NCBI GenBank assembly: GCA_013076295.1
Contig: RQOL01000729.1
Coordinates: 4,712,001 to 4,776,000, forward strand
Reading direction: 5' to 3'
DNA length: 64,000 nt
Origin: Sanderia malayensis
Lineage: Eukaryota; Cnidaria; Scyphozoa; Semaeostomeae; Pelagiidae
Positions 12,610 through 23,949 of this stretch are shown here, piece by piece; within the stretch, counting starts at the first letter, position 1, and each line of letters begins with the position of its first letter. Position numbers and translations under genes: made by a program. The notes beneath the pieces were generated by a model. The model searched no databases and was not told where the DNA came from. It saw only the letters and a list, made by a program, of their open reading frames with translations.

Positions 12610-14180
12610 ATGAATAAGTATCACCTTAAGCAACGTATTGAAGCGGCAGAAAAAAGTTAAGGTCTATGAGAAATATAACTGATTGCACTGTGGAAACAGA
12701 TTCATCAGCAGGTACATCAGCATCAGCATTGGAGGAGGAAGGTGGATCAAGGAGCAGACCTAAATATTCATTCGATAATCCAGCAAGAATAAAAAGTACA
12801 AGACGTCGTCCAAAATTGTACAAAAAGAACTTAGTTGATGATGAGGGAAATGAACAACATGCACAAGAGCAGGATGGTAGCTATATAATTATCTTAATTT
12901 ACCAAAGTTGTGTTTATTTTCGAACATAACTTCAAAACGAGAAATATCAGGTTCTCCAGGCTTTTTCAGCTACTACCCAAAACAGTTAAGTGACCCAGCA
13001 TTTATGGTGCAACTGGAAAGCACATTTCTCCAGATTGAGAAAAGATTTAGGTTCGAATCCTGATGAGTGTAGCTGTTTGGGTGGCTAGCTATGATGAAAA
13101 TTTAATTATTTAATGAAGTCTTTGAACTCATATTTCTCAAAAAATTTGTGGCATAAAACATTTTGCATTAAACACACACAGGCTCAATTTTCCAGTTTGA
13201 TGAAGGAGATTCTGAAGAAATGGACATAGCTGATGTAGACATGGCAGAAGTGGATGAAAATTGTGACTTAGAGTCATATGATGACCAGGGTTTTTTAACT
13301 GTTGTAATGATTTATTTTTATTTTGCACTTAGTATGAACACAACACAAGTATTCAGCACCAATCTGTGAAAGTAGGTCCATTTTTCAAAGTTTGCTTTCA
13401 CTGCAAACTATTCAAAATGTTAAAAGTATACTTCTAATGCAGACTTCTAAAAGCAAAGCACACCCTGTTGGATATTAATAGGCATGAACTGTGAATTTAA
13501 CTTTTTAAATTCCAGATTCCCATCAATAGGAATCAGCTGTATCTAATGAACATCCTTCGCTCTAAAGCAGTTGTATCTATAGATGAAAACTATTCCAGAT
13601 TTTTGATTCAGGACTTTGATTCTGAAAGAAATGCATTAAAGGTATGATTGAAAACATTAGTACTTGCTTTAAATATCAACAACATTGAATTGCAAATTTG
13701 TATCATGATCAAATTTTAAAACAAATTAACTTGGCCACAAAGTGAGTCATGTGCATAACTATGCTTGCAGAAAAAAACATTCCAGTTTGTAAAAAGGCAA
13801 TTTGCACAGTTTACCAGTGGATCAGTGTGGCTTTACTCATGCACTTGCAATGATGATAGAAGAAAGTTTTAAAGTCACTTACCAAAGAACTATCAGAGAA
13901 CATTACCGGTTTGTTTTAATGTGTGAAAATCTAATCTACAACATTGTTTGCTTTATTTTTATCACCAAAGATAACAGCAAGTCAGCACATTATTTTATGC
14001 TTTAACAGCTTTCATTTTTAATATTTTAAATGTCAACTAACATCCAGAGTTCACTTTTGTTAGATTTCATCCAATGTCTGAATAAATGTCACCCACCTTG
14101 CAATCATATCACTGCTTGTGAACATGTTGCAACTATGTGGGATGATATACATAACATAACACCTGGGCAAGTTATGGCAG
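12610..14180 (+). pseudogene. KDZ-type transposase-like gene, 5' exons
   Basis: Exons join by consensus splice sites and frame: 12610-12655 (ATG start, MNKYHLKQRIEAAEK), 12700-12876 (basic segment with SFDNPARIKSTRRRPK), about 13182-13288 (acidic), about 13337-13376, about 13515-13640 (QLYLMNILRSKAVVSIDENY), about 13771-13876 (FQFVKRQFAQF, then YSCTCNDD), and about 14048-14180 (CNHITACEHVATMWDD). The CTC...CEH pattern across the last two looks like a SWIM-type CxC...CxH zinc finger split by an intron. The gene continues at 26712 after the nested insertion. Not every phase closes (after 13288, after 13876 and across the insertion), so exons are missing, misplaced or damaged. This family resembles cysteine-cluster proteins associated with KDZ transposases. 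Confidence 0.55.
12998..13070 (+). ncRNA. tRNA-like cloverleaf (tRNA-derived, copy 1)
   Basis: A 73-nt segment folds as a tRNA: acceptor GCATTTA / TGAGTGT with wobble pairs, perfect D stem GTGC/GCAC around AACTGGAAA, anticodon stem TTCTC/GAGAA, and T arm TTAGG-TTCGAAT-CCTGA. It has A-box-like TGGTGCAACTGG and a B box GGTTCGAATCC. The anticodon loop is one base short, so a functional tRNA is unlikely; a SINE head or tRNA pseudogene is more probable. It lies in an intron of the KDZ-type gene, and a relative lies at 31601-31674. Confidence 0.55.
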
Positions 14181-14642
14181 GTAATTTCTAAACAATTTCT
14201 GGCCTGTTAAATGTTGATCTTATGTTTATCAAGGGCCTTTTTTAACATAATGACTGGGGGTGAATGCCCCTGTATTCCTCAATTTTGCCCCCAATCAAAT
14301 AAACAATTAAAATTCTGGGAATTAATTTTAAGAAACAGGCTATCAATTGCTAAAATAATGTCAATATCAGGGGTATTGAGCGACATAAGGGTTAAAAGTT
14401 AGAAGATTGTATATTATTTTTGTTTTTAGAAACATGAAGTCAGAACCAATAGGTCCCTTTTTATAATTTGCTCCCCACTGAAGATTTGTTAAAGGAAGCC
14501 TCCATGTTTGTCAGTAGTATTGTAACAATAATTCTCTAAGTCATGAGTAGACACCAAATGTTGACGAAAATACAAAGTTTGATATGTTAAAGGAAGCTCT
14601 GAAGATTTGATTCTAGTGAAAGAGAAGTTCGTACTTGAATAC
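14181..14642. other. Intron sequence without recognised features
   Basis: AT-rich DNA following the GTAATT donor at 14181. A partial duplication of TGTTAAAGGAAGC words is visible at 14487 and 14587. No gene is seen. Confidence 0.5.
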
Positions 14643-14954
14643 CCTTAACAACGAAACTGCAAAACTCTCATTAAAGAATAATAAATGTTTGCAACTGGAC
14701 TGGTGTGACTAAAATGCTGTATTTCAATGAAGTTCTAGGTGTAATTGGCATTCTGAAACATGTTTCTAAGTTTTGTAATTGTGATTCTGAGGAAAGATGA
14801 CTTCGTAGGTAATATACTAAATTTTGATACGCTAACAACGAATCTGCAAAAATCTCATTAAAGAATAATAAAATGTTTGCAACTGGACTGGTGTGACTAA
14901 AATGATCTATTTCAATGAAGTTCTAGGTATAATTGGCATTCTGAAACATGTTTC
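14643..14954 (+). repeat. 188-bp satellite, left part (about 1.7 copies)
   Basis: Contains AACTGCAAAACTCTCATTAAAG, a GCAACTGGACTGGTGTGAC core, TTCAATGAAGTTCTAGGT and GATGACTTCGTAGGTAATAT, all of which recur at exact 188-bp spacing at 25402-26104. The array is split by the IS3EU-like transposon: the left part stops at the TGTTTC target copy (14949-14954) and resumes at 25402. Confidence 0.9.
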
Positions 14955-14974
14955 TACGATGGCCCAGAAGGCTC

Positions 14975-15130
14975 ACAGTTCAATTTTATTTTTTGACAGT
15001 TCAGTTTTATTTTTTGACAGTTCAGTTTTATTTTTTGACAGTTCAGTTTTATTTTTTGACAGTTCAGTTTTATTTTTTCACAGTTTCAGTTTTATTTTTT
15101 GGACAGTTTCAGTTTTATTTTTGATTCGTT
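14975..15130 (+). repeat. Subterminal iterated repeats, left end of IS3EU-like element
   Basis: About seven head-to-tail copies of CAGTTCAGTTTTATTTTTTGA (one unit 20-21 bp), later copies reading CAGTTTCAGTTTTATTTTTT. The inverted counterpart occupies 25262-25385. Such iterated subterminal motifs are usual transposase-binding arrays in DNA transposons; binding itself is inferred. Confidence 0.85.
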
Positions 15131-15219
15131 TCCAGTCCCCCGGACATAATGGCATCCATCACTTGTGCGCGAAAACTGCATGCTAGGCCATTTGTTGGTC
15201 TGTTGTCTGTTCTGTGATT

Positions 15220-17314
15220 ATGGATGCAATAATAAAGCAAGCTGTCCGTGAGGAGATAAGGAGGGTGGGTAACAATGGACAAGCTTCAACAAGGATGACC
15301 GAAGCCGAAACTCAAGGAAATTATCGCCAAGTCAATCGGCTTTCAGGACTGCTGAGTCGCATACGACAAGGTCGCAGTTCTGGTTCTAAAAAGAGAAAGG
15401 CCGACAAAGAACACAGGATTCAGATCAGATGGCTTCATTATGATTCCATTAAAAAGAAATTTGCCCCTGTCAAACAAAAACATGGTGGTGGGAATAGATT
15501 TCTCACATATACGGATTCTGAGCCCTTAAGTATGGCCGATGTTTTGGATAAATCATGCAGTCTATTTTTTCCTGGGGGAAGAAGTAATCATGGTGGCCGT
15601 CTAGAAGCCCTCAATAAAACTTTGTGTGATCCAGCGAAAGAAGTCATTTCTGAATTTCCAGACGGTGGAAGTGTGTCAGATTACTTAGAAGCGAAAGGCC
15701 TCTACCCATCCACAACCTATCTTTATCTGCGTACAAAGCAGAAAAATTTTCAAGAACGTGCTGCTGAATTGGCACAAGAAGATGTTGAGTATCAGTCCGA
15801 GAGTGACAGTGCCAGTGAATTCAGTTCAAATTTGCCTTGTCTTGAAAGAATTATTTGTGGAACTTGCAGCTGCACATATGAGGAAGGAAATGAGTGCACC
15901 AGGTACACCCAGAATAAGGAATTAGAAGAGACAATAAAAGCAGACAGCTTTAATTACACCAAAGAACCCCAAAATCATAGTTTCCCTGTTGATGAGTCAG
16001 CCAAGGCAGGTCCAAGTCAGGGGCCTTCTGAGGCATTATCATTGCAGCAGCAGCAGGAAGTAAGAGAAAGAAGATTAGCCTACCTGTCACATCAAGCTAC
16101 CCAGGAGACATCTAGTGCATACTCATGTCCCGGTAGAAGTGAGCTTGCTCATGTTGGGACTGATTGTCTATCACATCAAGCCGAACTAGAAACACCAATC
16201 TCTTTCTCATTTGATGATTTGATTGAACTTCCTCATTTTGGGGTTGATGTTGCCACTGCAAGTAATACAGATATACAGGAAATACACCCACAGCCACAAC
16301 GACACGAAATTAAACAACTTTCAGTGCATAGGTCAGTTATTTGTACTGACTTAATTGCACATTTCAAAGATGATAATATAATGAATGCAGAACTGAAGTT
16401 TGGTGTTATTGATGAGAGAGGAATGTGCGAAGAGGGTGTGGGAATAGGTGTGACAAGGGGGTGTTTTTAGCCTATTCTGGAAAGAATTTGCAAACTCGAG
16501 AACAATAGGGGAGAGAGAGAGGGTGCCATTTGTTCGCCATGATCATTTTATACAGGAATGGGAAGCAGTTGGAAGAATTTTGGTGAAAGGTTTTACCTCT
16601 GCTGCATATTTCCCCATCTACCTTTCAAAAGCACTTTTGTGTTACTGTCTATTTGGAAGAGATGTGCCAGATGAAATGATACTGGATTCTTTCATGAAGT
16701 ACTTGTCAGAAGAAGAGGAGCAACTCATGGGTGATTATTTGGAAAAGTCATGTTTCCCAGAAGACAATGAAGAATTAATGGATTTCCTGGATCGTTTCAA
16801 TTGCAGATCTGTTGTGAATGAACAAAACTTCAGAAAAATTTTAGTTGAGATTGCCAAGCAGGAGCTTATACAAAAGCCCCATGTAATGATTTCAAGTTGG
16901 CAACCCATCATTCATGCATTAAAGCAGCATGAAAGTTTTTATTCAATTCCTTCAGTGGAAGCCTTCTTTAACAATGCCAGACCAACCACCAAAAAGATAC
17001 TTGGAATTCTAGATGCGAATCCTTCAACAGATGGAGAGTGTGATGCATTGAAATTTCTGCAGCGGTATATCAGGGGTCTTGATAGCAAAGCTATGTTGCA
17101 GTTTTTGAGATTCACTACTGCCATGGATATCGTGGTGGATAATATCAAGCTAGAAATATCTTTCATTCGATCTGAAGGCCTTGGCTCCAGGCCAATTGCA
17201 CATACATGTGGGCCTTTACTGGAACTTCCCTCCACATACACTAATTTTGTGGACCTGAGAAAAGAGTTCAACAACATACTTGTCAAAGATGACAGGAACA
17301 TTGACATTATGTAA
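15220..17314 (+). pseudogene. HECT-type E3 ubiquitin ligase carried by the IS3EU-like element (frameshifted)
   Basis: The start is the ATG at 15220 (MDAIIKQAVREEI). The N-terminal ~400 residues are hydrophilic, with a lysine-rich patch and glutamine runs, and lack a domain I can name. The HECT fold begins about 16385 (LKFGVIDERG) and runs to the stop at 17312-17314: FVRHDHFIQEWEAVGRILVK, then a C lobe with AHTCGPLLELPS, whose cysteine (codon 17207-17209) sits where the ubiquitin-accepting cysteine of HECT ligases lies. The whole resembles G2E3-like HECT proteins. One extra G in the G run at 16456-16461 moves the frame: the first frame stops at 16468-16470, while the HECT frame is open from before that point (GVFSLFWKEFANS). 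Translation would lose the catalytic domain unless the base is an assembly error or the ribosome shifts. Transcribed towards the nested element. Confidence 0.8.
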
Positions 17315-18420
17315 ATATGGTTCCGTATATCTGAATGTGTTTCTATTACTCTGGCGAAATGGACTCAATTAAAGATCTTGAATACAGTAAGCAAAGTTAC
17401 ATTATAGTTTTTTATACTCTCCCATCAGACCAAAAGTTTTTAATGGGGAAACAGACATACACACTTTTTTATATAAGAATACCTTTAATTTTGCCAAGGC
17501 TTGATCTTTTCCATTGTTATTCTTAAATTTCCATTGTTTTTTGGCAATTTCAAGCCTCAATATTCTTATAAACTTGATTCTTATAGAAAAAAGTGTGTAG
17601 CCAAATATGTATCTTAATATGGGTATTGGCACTGAGGCAATAAACTGTTCCTTTGTATATCTTCTCTCAAAATTACCTACATTTTTTCATAAATAAAAAA
17701 AATTACCTTTTCGTTGCATGAAAAAATCATTCATAGTATTTGGAAGAGAATCATACCTACAAGTAACATATTTGCTCAAATCTGATTGAACACACTTCAA
17801 TCTGATTTTGTTTTTTGTTCTGTTTCAATTGTTGCTTGAGTGCCCTATTGCCGGGGATAGAATCCTGGGGCAGTCTGCCACTGACTGCACCAAGTTCTTT
17901 GACATATTTCATAATATAGTCATGTTTTGTTAAAATTTCAATATATAGTCATGTTTTGTTTCATTATTAGATCGTTCTGTTAAGCTGTATATTCTCAACC
18001 ATTCTCATACTTGGTTCCATAGCATGAAAAAATATATTTATGAAAGAATATATTTGCAAATGCCAATTTGAAACTGTACACCTTTTTGGGACACCTTGTA
18101 TAAAAATATATTCTAAAACCTTGTCTGAGAATGGTTGACATCCTTCATTACGTAAACTAGAGGCGTTTGGTTTTATTATTGTTGCTAAATTTGATTGTAA
18201 TACATATTATTATAAAACTCGACCCAATCAATGTTAATAACTGCATTGCAGTGATAACAAATGCACAAACATCTGGTTAGAAATAATTATAGGCTCTTTA
18301 ATATCTGAAATTGGGGCACTTGAAATATGTTTTCCCAGACATAAAGAAAAAGAATGAGCATAATTCACTACCAGAAATAGATTTCTCTCAAAAAGCAATT
18401 TTCAATAGTTCAGATCCACA
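17315..18420. other. Noncoding part of the IS3EU-like element
   Basis: AT-rich DNA 3' of the HECT gene. A GGGACACCTTGTATAAAAAT word at about 18088 recalls a mariner end but no partner was found. The 8-bp target copy of the nested element (GGCTCAGA) is at 18421-18428. Confidence 0.5.
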
Positions 18421-18428
18421 GGCTCAGA

Positions 18429-21400
18429 CCAGTCTGCAGAGTGTGGCAGCTGCGCACCCGAGAATATTTTATGTCTTGTTTCGGCCGCACCTGAGGGCGC
18501 ACTTGAAATATCCACAAATTTTTGTTCGCGCATGCGCAGTTTAATATTTTGAAAAAATGAAACAATATTTTAAAATGGTAACATAACGGAAGATGCTGGT
18601 CATTAACTTAAAAATCAACGTAGTTCAGCGTCAGTAATATGAGGACATCTCGATTTTTCATTTTTCAAACGGTCGACAACTTTGCTTGTGCCATATTTTG
18701 CGGCGGCTCTTTCCCTTGGGTCCATAAACAATGCATTTCTATGTTTCTGAATTCCTCTGTCTTTGTCGCCATTTACATAGAGCTTTGCAATTTGTCTCAG
18801 GGTCTTTGGGCAGGATATTGGATGCGGAATGCTCCAATCTACAACGGCTCTATGTGTTAATGTTTGGTTGGATTGACCACCATACTTCCTGTGACACTTC
18901 ATAACGCTATAAAAGCCTTCCACGACTGCTTCACAGCCGCCACCTGCCAGAGCTACATCTAACGCAATTGACATTTCTTGCCCCAATGATTTAAACACAT
19001 CTTCGTTGGTGTAAAATTGAGACGATAATACTTCTTCACAGATTCTTGCTTTCACTTTTACTCCAGACGTAAACTCTAACTGGAACCATTGCACTAGTGA
19101 AACGGTATCCAAAATATGGATCTTGCGTAGTTGGCTTCTAGTGAATTCGTCCACGTGGTTATCTTTTTCACACACGAATATATACTTATTGCAGTTGCCC
19201 AGATTTTGCCATACCATCTTCTGTATTGTCGATTTCAGATTCTTTAGAACGATGTCGCTGCTGTGAGGGAGCAATTCCAGTTCTTCCTTTTTGTCTTGAA
19301 GAGCCACTACTTGTGGAAGCTCGCAAACAGCCAAGTAGAATTCTTTGAATTCTTTTCTTCCAGACTCTTCCCAGAGCACTCTATCCTGTCTCGGCATGGT
19401 CAGCTTTCCCCCCTGGAGAGAAAACTTTGCCATACTCGAGACCATGTCTTCATAATCGAAGATCTTCGCCAGTGCTGATACTTCCTTCTTAATTATGCTG
19501 TCATAACGCTCCTTGAGTGCAATCTTAGTTCCTGGCATAGAACTAATAAATCCTCTATGGTATCTTCCGGTGCTCTTGCAGACCATGTGAATTTCGCCTT
19601 CTTCTTTCCTTGCGTTGCAGCCTAATATATATGCAAGAGGTAGACGATTACAAGACATATAAGGACATACGATAATATCCAGTTGAAAACTATCTTTCAA
19701 AGCAATGTCATCATTCGAGATACTACGTAAACACTGTGTGTCCGCGTAAGAGTGTTGAAGTAATGATAATTTTACCTCGGTGTGTTCTTCTACAATGAGC
19801 CAACCTGTAAGAACTGGCACGCCTTGAAACATTCCTTCTATTTGCCTTTCTTCATCTCGAGGACCATCTGTGAGCTCTGTCCAGTGCTTTGATAATTTCG
19901 GGAAGAGTGTGGTGGAGGGAATTGAGCCCTTTGCTTTGACAATGCTTAAATTGTTCTCCATTTCATTCAAAATCTTCACAACTTTTGAAAACCAGCGCAC
20001 AATCTTCCACGGAGGTAGGTTTACCGCCTGTGATTTAATCATGAGCTTCACAGCTGGTTGGAGCACATCCAGGGCACCACAGATATCCAGGGCAAAGTCT
20101 TGTCCACGAACCTTGGAAGAATTAAGAATCATTTATAGAAATAATCTAAACAAAAAATAAAAAGAAATGCATCAATTACAACATTTCTATCTTAACGTTT
20201 AATACCTGATACTTTGTTTCTTCATCGTCGTCTGCTTCATCCTCTCGACATTCCATAAATGCTTTCATTAATGCAGCGTAACTCTTGTATATCTTGTCCC
20301 ACTGCTCGTATGACGAGCTAAAGAATCGTGTTGTTGCGAACGTTACTGTTTCCAGCGCACGTAGGCCAAGAGAGTTGGCTAGGCCCTTGTACTCAGAATG
20401 ACCACGCCCGTGGCTGAACATTGTGTGGAATCTATTTGATCTTGCTATTAGCCTCTTTAAAAAGGCTGATGAGCACTGACTCGTTCGAATCTTCGTCATT
20501 GCGAGGTCCATCCAGTGCGAGATATCCCATGATGTAAAGAAAAAGGGGTCCACTTCATACTCATCAGATCCAATCTCTTTGTAGAGAGCGTCTTGAAATG
20601 TTTTAGACTGGTATTGTCCATCAGCATGTATTGCTAAAAATGTGTTAGTAAAAGTAGTGAATACCTGACTAACTTTAAAATTGCATTGCATTACTTTCGG
20701 TCTCACTATAGATTAATAATGGAAAGTGTTATGAAAATTATTGATGGAGAGTTCACTAGAAAGTAAAAATAATCATACCTCTGATAAAGTGCAAGTCTTC
20801 TGAAGAAAAACTAAGTTTTTCTTTAGCCACTCCAATGATTTGCTGCACCAAATCTTCGCCACTACCCCCAGCTATGTCTGATGTATCTGAGCTGACCGAG
20901 TACACGAGTGGGGCGTCTAACGGCATTGCAATTCGCTCACCATCAATGGGCATCAACAACAAGATGGCATGATTTGTGTCTCGATGGGGCGTAGATTTAT
21001 CAATAGCCATGGAAATGTGTGGCCTTAAACCAGTCGATACCAACGGCTGCTGCAGATATTCAGCTGTTTTCATTATTGCATACTCATATGCAGTTTTCAT
21101 TATATCTGGAAACTGATTCCTGTTGAGAAGTGATCATTTCAATGTGAAAGATAATACATTCAATGTAAGGTAATATTATCGTTCTTAGATACAAGTAGTG
21201 TAGATATATGTAAATTGTATACACTTACCGCCCATGGCCAAGATGTCCAACATCTGCTCCACAGAATGAGAGAAATCCAACCATTGATTCAAAGTGCGAG
21301 GCTGCTGACTTCATTTTACACACCTCAATGCCAGCACTAATAAGGTTTGTGTGTACATCCATACATCTTCTCATTTCTTTTCTTTCTTTTAATTCATACT

Positions 21401-23437
21401 GTTTTGCCTTGAAGTGTTCAACTCCACCACTTCTGGTTGCGTTGCATTTAAAATGCTCCATAATTGTGCTCTTAAAACTGTACCAAAGCTGATTCCTTCC
21501 GTTGATTAAAGACTCGTATTTCTCTGTATTATAAATTCTCCCAGATCCCCATGATTGATCAAGTTTACTGAAAAAACATGAAAAACATTATTGTTATAGA
21601 ACTCAAAGCTACATACTCTATTTCAGACAAGTTTTTCAAACGAACTCCTAGCTCATACTCACATATTCTTTTTTGGATGGGACATCAAATGATTTTCGCA
21701 AACTATACAAGTTATTCGACAGCCATCCTCTAACAATTCAATCCGAATATCTGGGTGGGTAACTTCTAGTAAATTAGAAGCCTGCTCTAGAGGCTCAGCT
21801 GATTTGTCCATGATAGGACTGGTGTCAATTTGGCCGGGCTTTTTTGCATCTACTCTTAGACTGCCAAGCATGACCAATACTTGATTCAAATCGGTTTGCA
21901 TTTTCGCAAGTCGATCGTCCTCCTCCGTTTTCTTTTCTTCTTGATCGAAAAACGTTTTTATCGACTTTTGTGTTGATGTGGTTGCTGGGCAAGGAGGTGC
22001 TGAACAAGGTGATAATGATAGCGGGCAATGCGTTGAAAAGAAGAAAAAGACGCAGTATCCATGGATATATTATCGTTTTCAAGATCACTGTCGAAGACTG
22101 TGTCTTGCATCATTTCCTCGTCTTTCGATATCTCTTCTTCTGCGACTTGAGTCTGGCTTTCCATAGCTTCACTTGTTGCTTGCTTTGCCTTCGACTTTAA
22201 GAAGTCTCTCACATCTTCGTGATCTCTTGGTAGAATGGCACGTAACACTTCGTTGACACTCTCATTTTTGTCGGTTTGCAGACAGTGTCGTTTTCTATAC
22301 CATTCACTTCCACGTGATAACTCGCTTCCACATTTCAAGCAAACATAAGGGTGTGGTTTTTTTTCTTCTTTATTAAGTTTTCTTTTTCTTGTTGTGGCAT
22401 TGGAAGGATCGTGAGATTTTGAATCAGGAGCTGCTATTGCTGCTACCGATTCTCGCTTAAAAGAAGCCCTAGGATTTGTTGGAGCATTTTGAATCTTTTG
22501 CTTACTCGCTAAAAACGTTTAAGAACATGTATCACAAATTTGGCCAAAATTCATAGAACGAGAAAATAATAAACAATGAATAAAACTAAATAAACAATTC
22601 AAAACTCACGTTTTGCAGTGCAGCTTGAACAGATAACCTTTTGTCCATAACCTTCTTCGTGCTCTTGAGGTGGACTACCACAAAATACATGAACGAAACG
22701 ATTACAGTTGATACATTGATGCACATTCCCGACTAATTTGTGACAAACATGACACAGATCGTTGTTGATATCTTCTTCATTTGAATCGTTTGAATCTTCT
22801 GCCCTTACGTTTATATCTTCGTTTGACATACTTCTTAATTATCGTTCAATCTTCCTTCACCACATTCACTCGTGCTTCTCTCATTCTTAATTATCAACAG
22901 ACTGAACTAAACTAATCTAATGAATGACACAACGACCAACCCAACCTTTTGATTTGAAAAATAATACTTTATTTTACACAGATCTTGTCATGATGTAGCT
23001 GATAGACAAGCTGTAAAAATCCTATTGTTAATTTCAAACGGCGCTGAGCAAAGCGCAGATGCTTTCATAAAGGTGACGGCCCGTGGTCAGGATTAGTCAC
23101 GTGCTCACACAAGCAACAAAAGAAAAGTCACGTAATATAAAAACACACTTTCCAAGCGGAAACAACGCGTTGTGATTCTTGCGCACAAGGGCACTTGAGC
23201 ATTTGAAACAAGGGAAATAAAAGAAAGCGCAACAACAACAGCATATGTTCTAGAAGCCAAATCTAAAATTTCCTTTTACATTTTATTATATAAAAATATT
23301 TTACACTTCACAACATTTTGTCTGCACTTGACAGGTGCACCTGACAAAAATTTCAGACTCATTTGCACTTGGCACTTGGCCAGCACATCTCTGTGCACCC
23401 GAGATCTCGGCCAAAAGTGCCACACTCTGCAGACCGG
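18429..23437. mobile_element. hAT-like DNA transposon nested in the IS3EU-like element (5.0 kb)
   Basis: Left end CCAGTCTGCAGAGTGTGGCA and right end, read inversely, CCGGTCTGCAGAGTGTGGCA, flanked by the identical 8-bp target GGCTCAGA at 18421-18428 and 23438-23445. Subterminal GCACTTG and GCACCTGA words occur at both ends. It encodes one multi-exon RNase H-fold transposase gene on the minus strand. An 8-bp duplication suits hAT but also Zisupton/KDZ and P-type elements; the ends lack the usual CAG start of hAT, so superfamily placement is tentative. Confidence 0.85.
18615..22829 (-). CDS. hAT-like transposase, multi-exon
   Basis: Exons from splice consensus and frame: 22829-22610 (ATG; Cys/His cluster CHVCHKLVGNVHQCINCNRF then HVFCG and CSSC, a PHD/RING-like finger), 22508 to about 22060 (basic tail, second finger VCLKCGSELSRGSEWYRKRH), about 21990-21663 (SIKTFFDQEEKK, later CRITCIVC), 21567-21229 (WGSGRIYNTEKYESL, LINGRNQLWY), 21119-20779 (HISMAIDKSTPH, first acidic residue of the RNase H-like core), 20633-20206 (WDISHWMDLAM) and 20111-18615 (ending with ALAGGGCEAVVEGFYSVMK). 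Every phase closes except the join near 22000, where frame changes without an obvious intron. Total about 1150 residues. Similar proteins are widespread, unnamed, in cnidarian and lancelet genomes. It would act in the nucleus on the ends at 18429 and 23437. Apparently near-intact, so probably the youngest insertion here. Confidence 0.75.
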
Positions 23438-23445
23438 GGCTCAGA

Positions 23446-23949
23446 TCAATGGCTTGTCAATGAGATTGATCCTTAAGAATTTTTTAACATGATGTTTAAA
23501 GTTAAGTGAAAAATCTTCATCTATACTCATGTACATTTTCTTCCTTTTCGAAAAATACTGCTCCTTTTGTAAGCTTTCTAAACACAAGACATGTCATGTG
23601 CTTCATTGATTGGGTCAGCTTAGTATGCATTGCGGACTGAGTACTACAAATATTGCAACCCACTAGCACGAACCCAAATCAGAAAATTACTCCTCAATAT
23701 TGTTTTGTTAATATCTATTATTGTTTTTACAAAGTTTAAAAAAGTGCAGTGACACATTTAGTCAGCGATATTATTTTCTTCTCTTCGATCAATTCTACAG
23801 GTTCGGTAAATCATACCCTAGTACGCTAAGGCGTCATCAGATATTGCGCAATAATGATTTCTGGTCCTAGCCTTAACACTACCCTAAGCTTAAAATTTAA
23901 GAACAGACCATAAATATGTGTACTTAAACAGTTGACACAAAGTATAATG
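23446..23949. other. Noncoding, right of nested element
   Basis: AT-rich sequence between the hAT-like target copy and the 3' end of the integrase gene. No gene seen; a CCTAGTACGCTAAGGCGTC word at about 23818 is unexplained. Confidence 0.5.

Noticed and set aside
16939..17307. 122-codon minus-strand frame
   Set aside because: Lies antisense to the HECT coding region, which has clear family motifs.
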